Made by a program: the position numbers and the translations under genes
Notes under the pieces: generated by a model
The model's database searches: none
What the model saw: the letters and a program-made list of their open reading frames with translations, nothing else
What the model was told of the DNA's origin: nothing
Shown here: positions 6,866 to 12,665 of the stretch, one piece after another
Layout: each line of letters begins with the position of its first letter
Numbering within the stretch: the first letter of the stretch is position 1
Origin: CAYSPT01 sp964432985
Lineage (GTDB): Bacteria; Muiribacteriota; CAYSPT01
NCBI GenBank assembly: GCA_964432985.1
Contig: CAYSPT010000079.1
Location: 1 to 22,368, forward strand
DNA: 22,368 nucleotides
Direction: 5' to 3'

Positions 6866-8026
6866 GTGAAGCGTATTGTGTTCATCGTCAATGATTTCTC
6901 GTTCACCGGTGGTGTTGCCCGGGTAACATCCTTGCTGGCGAATAAGTTCTCCGAACGCTATCACGTACAAGTTATCAGTATCTATAACTGCAGCGACCGT
7001 CTTCCTTTTCCTTTGAATGCGGGTATCAAGCATCAAACCTTGTACTCCAGACGGATCAGCATTTATGAATTGAAAGATTATAAAAAGCTGATGTTAAAAG
7101 GTAGAGTAGTGACATTGTGGCGCCACCTCATGTATCTTGCTTATCTTATCATTAATAAGAAAAAAGCCCGGGCCAGAATGGCACAATTCCTGGAAGAAAC
7201 AGATGTCCTGGTGGTCCCGCAGATTTATGGGCTGGAGTTCGTCGATGTCGAGGATAAACGGCGTGAACTGAAGATAATTGCCCAAACTCACCTGTCTTTT
7301 GATGAGATTTCCCAAAACAAGCTCTATATGAAGTTGTTAAAAAAATATCAGCCATGGATCGATATGCTTGCTGTTTTAACCAAGAGCGATCGGGATAAAT
7401 ACCTACAGGAATCGTTCTCACAAGCCGCTTGCATATACAACCCCCTGACTTTTCGAAGTGAAAAGACATCGGTGTTGTCGTCCGGTTCCATCATTTTCAT
7501 CGGACGTTTGACGCACCAAAAAGGTGTAGATCTGCTGCCAGAAATTGGAGAAAGGCTTCGGGAGATAAAAGCCCGGTTCACGATCGATGTCTATGGAGAG
7601 GGATATCTATTGGATGAGGTGCAACGCAAGCTCCGGAACCGAAATCTGGAAAATCATGTGCGGTTGAGGGGAGTTTCCTCTGAAATGCACGAGGCTTTAT
7701 TGGGCAGTTCACTTTTGATAATGCCTTCCCGGTATGAGGGCCTGCCGCTGGTTATGCTGGAAGCCATGGAATGCGGAGTACCAGTGGTATCATTTCGTTC
7801 ATTTGCCGGGATTGACGAGATCATCCAGGAAGCGAAAAATGGCTTCGTCGTTGAATCTGGAAATGTTGAAGCGTTTGTCGAACGCATAAATCATTATCTG
7901 GAGATGTCATTACCCGATCGCGAAACCATGGGAAAACACGCCAAAAAGATCGCTGAGCAATTTAATATCGATGTTGTTTTCGAACGATGGCAAACGGTCA
8001 TCGAAAATAGGGAAGCGGATCATTGA
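6866..8026 (+). CDS. GT4-family glycosyltransferase
   Basis: 386 residues, typical for GT-B fold, retaining family 4 enzymes that build surface polysaccharide. The N-terminal Rossmann half opens MKRIVFIVNDFSFTGGVARV with the acceptor-side Gly loop (residues 15-16). The C-terminal nucleotide-sugar half begins near SIIFIGRLTHQKGVDLLPEI (209-227) and carries SRYEGLPLVMLEAMECGVPVV with the E-x7-E pair Glu291 and Glu299. The start is GTG with AAGGAG about 9 nt upstream. No signal peptide or membrane helix; the protein should be cytoplasmic or peripheral. The gene is visibly more A/T-rich than its neighbours and follows a flippase fragment, suggesting a transferred or shuffled polysaccharide locus. 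The sugar and acceptor cannot be told from sequence. Confidence 0.88.
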   Translation: MKRIVFIVNDFSFTGGVARVTSLLANKFSERYHVQVISIYNCSDRLPFPLNAGIKHQTLYSRRISIYELKDYKKLMLKGRVVTLWRHLMYLAYLIINKKKARARMAQFLEETDVLVVPQIYGLEFVDVEDKRRELKIIAQTHLSFDEISQNKLYMKLLKKYQPWIDMLAVLTKSDRDKYLQESFSQAACIYNPLTFRSEKTSVLSSGSIIFIGRLTHQKGVDLLPEIGERLREIKARFTIDVYGEGYLLDEVQRKLRNRNLENHVRLRGVSSEMHEALLGSSLLIMPSRYEGLPLVMLEAMECGVPVVSFRSFAGIDEIIQEAKNGFVVESGNVEAFVERINHYLEMSLPDRETMGKHAKKIAEQFNIDVVFERWQTVIENREADH

Positions 8027-8224
8027 CTTCCACGAGAAAAGCGGTCCGATATATTAGCCTTTAAATAATTCTTAAGGCAGTTAAGCACCTCGAAGTCGCC
8101 GGTTCCAGCCATTCTATTCCGCATCATAGTTTTTTTTGAAAAAAAGTTGATACCATCTTTCCCTTGTAAATAAAGGTTTTTCCCATCACTTTTAAAATTC
8201 TTCGAAAAAAAAACAAAAAAAAGC
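8027..8224. other. A/T-rich intergenic segment with A- and T-tracts
   Basis: No gene seen. It holds an inverted repeat CTTAA/TTAAG near 8071-8086, a T8-G-A7 palindromic run near 8131-8147 and several A-tracts up to 8222 (near 8203-8222), just before the sigma-28-like promoter. Phased A-tracts upstream of a promoter often bend DNA. No clear terminator for the glycosyltransferase gene is visible. Confidence 0.5.
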
Positions 8225-8252
8225 TAAAGTTTGCTCCGGGGGTTGCCGATGA
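8225..8252 (+). promoter_or_regulatory. Sigma-28 (FliA)-like promoter
   Basis: TAAAGTTT (8225-8232), a 12-bp spacer and GCCGATGA (8245-8252). The known flagellar sigma-28 consensus is TAAAGTTT-N11-GCCGATAA, so 15 of 16 specified bases match and the spacer is one base longer than ideal. The expected start point is near 8260. It reads toward the 52-aa ORF at 8320, with a leader of about 60 nt. Confidence 0.6.
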
Positions 8253-8319
8253 GTAATTTAGGGAAAGCTTTACGGGAAAAAACAAGAGAAAAAACCAGGG
8301 ACGGAGAGGATGAAACACG

Positions 8320-8478
8320 ATGTCAATTTTCAAAGATCCTCAGCTTCTCAAGGCCATCAACCAGGTGTACTCCAAGATTATCAGGGGCGAGCAGCTCACG
8401 GAAGAGGACCGCTACCTGTATGAGAGCCAGATCGGCAGCAAAATCCGTGCGGTCAAGACCGGCCGGATTGGTTTCTGA
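8320..8478 (+). CDS. Small protein of 52 residues, possibly in a flagellar regulon
   Basis: The frame reads MSIFKDPQLLKAINQVYSKI, continues IRGEQLTEEDRYLYESQIGS and ends KIRAVKTGRIGF. GGAGAGG ends 10 nt before ATG. A competing ATG at 8310 directly follows that site and gives an implausible low-complexity peptide. The protein is predicted helical, slightly basic, with no signal or membrane segment. I do not recognise the family. The only clue to role is the sigma-28-like promoter about 70 bp upstream, which would place it with motility or chemotaxis genes; FlgM-like anti-sigma factors are also small but usually longer. The tandem hairpin array begins about 40 bp after the stop. Confidence 0.55.
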   Translation: MSIFKDPQLLKAINQVYSKIIRGEQLTEEDRYLYESQIGSKIRAVKTGRIGF

Positions 8479-8514
8479 TCGAGCATTCATCCACCAGGCG
8501 CAGTTCTTCCACCA

Positions 8515-8665
8515 AGTTGAGCGCAAGCTCAGCCATCAACTTCCTCTTATAAGATATGGTAATCCATCTTAGTGGAGCAAACACTCCTTAGCAGAGCAAA
8601 AGCTCTGTAGTGGAGCATGCACTCCATAGTGGAGCATGCACTCCATAGTGGAGCACAAGCTCCAC
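8515..8665. repeat. Array of short tandem hairpins, 19-bp period
   Basis: Five contiguous 19-bp units run 8571-8589, 8590-8608, 8609-8627, 8628-8646 and 8647-8665; units 3 and 4 are identical (AGTGGAGCATGCACTCCAT). Each forms a small stem: GGAG/CTCC in unit 1, CAGAGC-AAAA-GCTCTG in unit 2, TGGAG/CTCCA in units 3 and 4, GTGGAGC-ACAA-GCTCCAC in unit 5. Unit 2 differs from the others on both arms in a paired way, so the stem survives. A diverged relative, TGAGC-GCAA-GCTCA, lies at 8518-8531. Another hairpin with different sequence (ATGG-TAAT-CCAT within 8551-8570) lies between them. Confidence 0.85.
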
Positions 8666-8689
8666 AGTCATTCATTGACGCGTCATCCG

Positions 8690-8718
8690 TTGACGTAGAA
8701 TTTACCGGGCATTATAAT
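8690..8718 (+). promoter_or_regulatory. Sigma-70-type promoter, possibly leaderless
   Basis: TTGACG (8690-8695, 5 of 6), a 17-bp spacer and a perfect TATAAT (8713-8718). The expected start point, about 7 bp after the -10, falls on the ATG at 8725, so the mRNA could begin at the start codon. A perfect 10-bp palindrome TGACGCGTCA (8676-8685) sits just upstream of the -35 and could be an operator. Confidence 0.65.
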
Positions 8719-8724
8719 GTCTGC

Positions 8725-9996
8725 ATGGTGAAAAAACACTCCCTTCACACTACTGTCAGGTACCTTTTCTCGCTTGCTCTTCCTTTATTCCTCGTGCTTA
8801 TTACCCTGGTTCCAGCTAAGGCCTTCGAGGTCAAGTACGTTCACAAGCAAAACCTGTCAGGGGAACCTGGCGGGGAGGCATCAGTGAGCACCCGCGGCAA
8901 GTTCAACAAGGCTGACGGCACTATACTGATGTGGTTCGAGGTCAAGCCCTGGTGGGCGGCCAGCCGGACAAAACGGTATCTATTTTCCCACGATACCGGT
9001 GGCGGTGCGCCTATTACCACCACGCCTCCCTACAAGTTCGCCAACATGCTTGCCATCGGTTTCTCCCCAGGGACACTTCCGACGTTGGCCGTGTGGATGA
9101 CAAACAGCGAGGGGCAGCTGTTCGAGTTGGGGGTGGAAGCCGATCTTTCATCGGGATGGCACCACCTGGCGGTGACCTGGTGCCGTGAACGGGGAGATGT
9201 CCGGCTGTCGGTGGACGGGAGAGAGACCCGGGCCACCTGCCTGTATTGGATGGAGAAGATGGCATCAAAGATGACCATCGGCAACTGGACGGTTCCTGCA
9301 GCGGAAAACGCTGCCGGCGGACGGATTTCCCGGTTCAGGATATACGGTCTTCCACTGGAACCTGCTGAGATAGAAGAAGACTTTTACCGCGGCAAGCCAG
9401 AATTTCAGGCTCAGGCTGAAGTGTACGGGGAAGCGCTGCCGGATGACGGGACCGGTTCAGGTCCGCCGGACTACCGTTTCTCATCGCTTTCGGTGCCGTC
9501 TGATTCCCCGGTGTTCGATGATAGTGAGACCATTGAAGAAGGATTCCGGTGGTACGTTCAGCATGACGGTGAGCAGTTCAGGGTCAAGGTTCCCGAAACC
9601 TGGACGGAAGAGCGCGACGATCCGGACTTTGTCGTGTCGTTCCTCGCTTCTGGCAAAGAGGATTTCCCCTCCGAGATGAACATCGGCCGCAGAAACTTCA
9701 CCTCACTGCCGCTGTTCGTGCCCGATAAGGATGTCAAGGAGTGGGCGCTGGATTTGGGCAAGCGGTACGGATGCGAGGTCAAGGTTTCACCGGCCGCGGC
9801 GGCCGGATACCCGGCGGTGGGATTCGAGCTGTCAACGTCGGTCTGGGGGAAGAGATACAAGCTGGTCCAGATCATGTTTTACCGCCGCCGCCGGACCAGG
9901 TATCTCCTTCAGGGACTGTTTCTCCGGGACAGCGCCTCAACCGACATGGATTTGTTCAAGATCCTCCAGGACTCCTTCCAGTTCCGCACACCCTGA
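8725..9996 (+). CDS. Exported LamG-domain protein with PsbP/DcrB-like C-terminal domain
   Basis: 423 residues from ATG 8725. A longer in-frame start at 8617 lies inside the hairpin array, lies upstream of the promoter and would bury the signal peptide, so I reject it. Signal peptide: KK and Arg12, hydrophobic residues 14-29, probable cleavage after Ala-Lys-Ala (31-33). Residues ~45-235 are a concanavalin/LamG-like sandwich: GTILMWFEVKPWW, SGWHHLAVTWCRERGDVRLSVDG, GGRISRFRIYGLPLEPAEI. From about residue 300 (FRVKVPETWTEERDDPDFVVSF) to the end, the pattern resembles PsbP/DcrB-like small lipid-facing domains; this is a weaker call. LamG domains usually bind carbohydrate or protein outside the cytoplasm. 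There is no ribosome site before the ATG, which fits the leaderless promoter. Confidence 0.75.
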   Translation: MVKKHSLHTTVRYLFSLALPLFLVLITLVPAKAFEVKYVHKQNLSGEPGGEASVSTRGKFNKADGTILMWFEVKPWWAASRTKRYLFSHDTGGGAPITTTPPYKFANMLAIGFSPGTLPTLAVWMTNSEGQLFELGVEADLSSGWHHLAVTWCRERGDVRLSVDGRETRATCLYWMEKMASKMTIGNWTVPAAENAAGGRISRFRIYGLPLEPAEIEEDFYRGKPEFQAQAEVYGEALPDDGTGSGPPDYRFSSLSVPSDSPVFDDSETIEEGFRWYVQHDGEQFRVKVPETWTEERDDPDFVVSFLASGKEDFPSEMNIGRRNFTSLPLFVPDKDVKEWALDLGKRYGCEVKVSPAAAAGYPAVGFELSTSVWGKRYKLVQIMFYRRRRTRYLLQGLFLRDSASTDMDLFKILQDSFQFRTP

Positions 9997-10061
9997 CTAT
10001 TTCTGCTGCAAAAATCTTCGATAATCATTCAACTTTCCTTGCTGGAGTGGTGAAGCGGCAG

Positions 10062-10090
10062 TTGATTCTGTGCTTAACATTCTGTAAAAT
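10062..10090 (+). promoter_or_regulatory. Sigma-70-type promoter for yebC
   Basis: TTGATT (10062-10067, 4 of 6), a 17-bp spacer and TAAAAT (10085-10090, 5 of 6). The start point near 10097 gives a leader of about 60 nt that contains a small hairpin, AGCGG-TTCCG-CCGCT (10111-10125), ahead of the ribosome site. Confidence 0.55.
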
Positions 10091-10155
10091 GTAAATTAAC
10101 GCTGACGTGAAGCGGTTCCGCCGCTGAGATTTGAAACTAAGGACGGGGTGAGTGT

Positions 10156-10905
10156 ATGTCAGGACATTCTAAATGGAGCACCATCAAGAGGAAAAAAGGC
10201 GCTACCGATGCCAAGCGCGGCAAGATCTTTTCGAAGTTGATCAAGCAGTTGACATCGGCTGCCCGCAACGGTGGTGGAGATCCCGACGCCAATGCAGAGC
10301 TGCGCTTGATAATCGACAAGGCAAAACAGGCCAACATGCCCAGTGATAATATCGTGAGGGCTATCAAGCGGGGAACCGGGGAAATTGAGGGTGTTGAATA
10401 CACTGAAATGGTTTACGAGGGTTACGGCGCCGGCGGAGTGGCCTTGATGGTTGAAGTGCTCACCGACAACAAAAACCGCACGGCGGCCGAAATCCGGCAC
10501 ATGTTCTCCAAGGGAAACGGCAGTCTGGGAGCGTCGGGCTGCGTGGCCTGGCTTTTCGAGAAGCAGGGACAGATCCTGGTGGATGCAGCCGGTACCACCG
10601 AAGACGAACTGTTGGATATAGCGCTTGAAGCCGGTGTCGATGATTTCACCCGTGACGGTGATTTCTTCGAGGTAATCTGCGATCCTTCTGTTTTCGAAGA
10701 GGTAAAAAAGGCCTTTGATGAAGCCGGGATGGCGTATGAAAGCGCTGAAGTGACCATGATACCCAAGAACACTGTCAAGGTCGAGGGCAACCAGGCCAAG
10801 CAGGTCCTGCGTCTCATGGAAATGCTGGAAGACAGTGACGACGTACAGAACGTGTACGCCAACTTCGACATCGACGAAGAGGTAATGGAAGAGATGGAGT
10901 CTTAA
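10156..10905 (+). CDS. yebC: YebC/TACO1-family protein
   Basis: 249 residues, full family length. The N-terminus MSGHSKWSTIKRKKGATDAK followed by RGKIFSKLIKQLTSAARNGG is the family signature, followed by NMPSDNIVRAIKRGTGE, YEGYGAGGVALMVEVLTDNKNRTAAEIRHMFSKGNGSLG and the acidic C-terminal domain ending DIDEEVMEEMES. Members were described as DNA-binding regulators (PmpR-like); later work ties the family to translation, relieving ribosome stalling at difficult motifs such as polyproline. Cytoplasmic. In many bacteria yebC sits beside ruvC-ruvA-ruvB, which is not the case here: a TPR lipoprotein follows 76 bp later. GGGGTGA lies close before the ATG. The last 21 bp, stop included, are duplicated downstream. 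Confidence 0.95.
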   Translation: MSGHSKWSTIKRKKGATDAKRGKIFSKLIKQLTSAARNGGGDPDANAELRLIIDKAKQANMPSDNIVRAIKRGTGEIEGVEYTEMVYEGYGAGGVALMVEVLTDNKNRTAAEIRHMFSKGNGSLGASGCVAWLFEKQGQILVDAAGTTEDELLDIALEAGVDDFTRDGDFFEVICDPSVFEEVKKAFDEAGMAYESAEVTMIPKNTVKVEGNQAKQVLRLMEMLEDSDDVQNVYANFDIDEEVMEEMES

Positions 10906-10961
10906 CGGATAGGCCATCTTCTACGTCGACCCAAACAGTTATGGAAGAGATGGAGTCTTAA
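10885..10961 (+). repeat. Direct duplication of the 3' end of yebC
   Basis: The 21 bp at 10885-10905 (ATGGAAGAGATGGAG followed by TCTTAA, coding MEEMES and the stop) recur without change at 10941-10961, 56 bp later. The two bases GT just before are also shared, with one mismatch between. The second copy sits in the leader of the TPR lipoprotein gene. Confidence 0.9.
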
Positions 10962-10981
10962 TCGGACCAGGGGAGTCAGAG

Positions 10982-12121
10982 GTGAGTGGACTGGGAAGGT
11001 TGCTGTTAACAGCCGGGTGCCTGTGCATCTGTATCGCCGCGGCGGGAGGATGTGGTCGCGCGGGAGAAGGCAGCAGCGATGAGCCCGTTCCGTCCCCTCT
11101 GGAGCAGCAGACCAAAATTACCGACAGCGATCTAGTCCGAAAACTCCTTACCACGGCGGATTCTCTTCTCGCACAGAACAAGGCGCTGGAGGCTCGGGGT
11201 TACTACTCCCAGGTACTGGATAAGGAACCGCGCAATCTCCATGTGCTGGTAAACCTGGGGAACATACACCTGTCGGTAGGTGACAACGAAGGGGCCACCG
11301 AATTGTACCGCCGGGCACTCGAGGTCGATCCGCAGTGCACCAGTGCACTGCTCAACCTGGGCAGTATCGCACTTGAGACCGCCGACACGAAAGAAGCGGA
11401 GAATCTGTACAGGAAAGTCATCACCCACCAGCCTGAATCTTGTGAGGCCCGTTACAACCTGGGGGAGCTCAAGCGGGTGCTTGGCGATCTTCCAGCCGCC
11501 GAGGAGCAGTTCCGCAAGGTGCTNNNNNNNNNNNNNNNNNNNNNNNNNNNNNNNNNNNNNNNNNNNNNNNNNNNNNNNNNNNNNNNNNNNNNNNNNNNNN
11601 NNNNNNNNNNNNNNNNNNNNNNNGCCGGTGAAACTATGCCGGACAGTCCCGCCCTGGCCAACGATGTGGGACTGGTCTTGTTCAGGCTAAACAGGTTGGA
11701 CCAGGCGGAACGGGCATTTAAAAAAGCCATCGGCCAAGACAGCGCCTTTACCGAAGCGCACCTGAACCTGGCCATTCTGCTGGAGAGCCAGGGCAGGAAT
11801 GACGACGCTATAGAGCAGTACGAAACCGTAGTGGAATTGACCCCCGGAGCAATGGAAGCCTACTGTAATCTTTCAGTACTTTTGATTAACATGGGGTATT
11901 ACAAGCAGTCGGCGAAAGTGTCCCGGGCCGGTTTGCAGCGTGAACCCAAAAACCTGGCGCTGCGGTACAACCTGGGCCTGGCGTTTTACAACCTGGAGCT
12001 GCTTGAGGATGCGAAGGGTATCTTTACTTCTGTGGTCAATGAGGCTACAGCGGGCAGTGTCCTGGCGGAAAACGCCCGCACCGTCCTGGAGCGCCTCGGC
12101 CGGAAGCTGAAAAGCAGGTAA
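10982..12121 (+). CDS. TPR-repeat lipoprotein (contains scaffold gap)
   Basis: Start GTG at 10982 with GGGGAG 6 nt upstream. The N-terminus is a signal peptide with hydrophobic residues 7-20 and a loose lipobox AAGGC (the canonical Leu at -3 is missing), so lipidation is probable rather than certain. From about residue 55 there are tandem tetratricopeptide repeats of 34 residues: LEARGYYSQVLDKEPRN, LHVLVNLGNIHLSVGDNEGA, TSALLNLGSIALETADTKEA, CEARYNLGELKRVLGDLPAA. After the gap they continue with ALANDVGLVLFRLNRLDQAE through LALRYNLGLAFYNLELLEDA. TPRs are protein-docking scaffolds, and this one would sit in the periplasm or on the outer membrane. The frame is the same on both sides of the filler, but the true gap size is unknown, so length and repeat number are uncertain. 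Confidence 0.85.
   Translation: MSGLGRLLLTAGCLCICIAAAGGCGRAGEGSSDEPVPSPLEQQTKITDSDLVRKLLTTADSLLAQNKALEARGYYSQVLDKEPRNLHVLVNLGNIHLSVGDNEGATELYRRALEVDPQCTSALLNLGSIALETADTKEAENLYRKVITHQPESCEARYNLGELKRVLGDLPAAEEQFRKVXXXXXXXXXXXXXXXXXXXXXXXXXXXXXXXXXXAGETMPDSPALANDVGLVLFRLNRLDQAERAFKKAIGQDSAFTEAHLNLAILLESQGRNDDAIEQYETVVELTPGAMEAYCNLSVLLINMGYYKQSAKVSRAGLQREPKNLALRYNLGLAFYNLELLEDAKGIFTSVVNEATAGSVLAENARTVLERLGRKLKSR
11524..11623. other. Scaffold gap (100 N) in the TPR gene
   Basis: Exactly 100 N inside the tetratricopeptide repeats. The flanks are not identical to each other at DNA level, so the cause is less clear than for the other two gaps. Confidence 0.97.
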
Positions 12122-12125
12122 GCAG

Positions 12126-12160
12126 CGTAGCTAACTACGGCGCAGCCAACTGCGATTTTC
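12126..12160. terminator. Twin hairpins between convergent genes, probable bidirectional terminator
   Basis: CGTAG-CTAA-CTACG (12126-12139) is followed one base later by CGCAG-CCAA-CTGCG (12141-12154) and then ATTTTCTT. The units repeat every 15 bp and differ by a T-A to C-G paired change in the stem. They lie 4 nt after the TPR stop and 10 nt before the stop of the opposing gene. Stems of only 5 bp and a broken T-run make this a weak terminator at best. Confidence 0.5.
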
Positions 12161-12164
12161 TTAT

Positions 12165-12641
12165 CTAGAAATTGGACACCGAACGAAAATCCAAAAATGC
12201 CTGGAGAAAAGCGTTTTCTCCCCGTATGGCCTGGCAGATGCTTTTGGTCAGGGTTTCCATCAGCTTGAGGGCCAGGACCGGGTTGTCCACTTTGAACTTG
12301 TCGAAACCTTCATGGGTAACCCTGAGCACCTCGATATCTGTTTTGGCTCTTACGGTCGCCGACCGCGGGTATCCGTCCAGAAACGAAAAATGCCCAAAGA
12401 CACTACCTTCGGGAACGATGTGGATGTTCACCCCGGAGTCTTCGGATGGAACCTGGAGGATGATATCAGCTTCACCTTTGAGAAGCAGGAAGAAATCGGA
12501 GTTAGTATCCCCCTCGGAGAAAACCTTTTTATCCTCGGTGAATTTCTCTCTCGTGCCCATTTGAGTCAGTTCTTGCAGCTCTTCCTCCGTATAATCCATA
12601 AAAATCCCATTTGATTTGAGCAGTTCAAAATCTATATCCAT
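12165..12641 (-). CDS. Cyclic nucleotide-binding-domain protein
   Basis: 158 residues forming one CRP-type cNMP-binding domain with no DNA-binding helix-turn-helix. A helical start (LLKSNGIFMDYTEEELQELTQ) leads into the beta-roll: VFSEGDTNSDFFLLLKGEADI (40-60), then the phosphate-binding cassette GSVFGHFSFLDGYPRSATVRA (79-99). The cassette keeps the Arg that grips the cyclic phosphate (Arg93), but His84 stands where FGE normally provides a Glu for the ribose hydroxyl. Ligand binding may therefore be lost or altered. No signal peptide; cytoplasmic. AGGAG lies about 12 nt before ATG. It starts 24 bp after the stop of the exported exonuclease gene on the same strand, so the two probably share a transcript. 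Function unknown. Confidence 0.85.
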   Translation of the reverse strand: MDIDFELLKSNGIFMDYTEEELQELTQMGTREKFTEDKKVFSEGDTNSDFFLLLKGEADIILQVPSEDSGVNIHIVPEGSVFGHFSFLDGYPRSATVRAKTDIEVLRVTHEGFDKFKVDNPVLALKLMETLTKSICQAIRGENAFLQAFLDFRSVSNF

Positions 12642-12665
12642 GGTGCACTCTCTCCTGTTATTCCG

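Noticed and set aside
8571..8665. CRISPR or classical REP element
   Set aside because: The units are 19 bp, contiguous and without spacers, and their arms differ between units, unlike either class.
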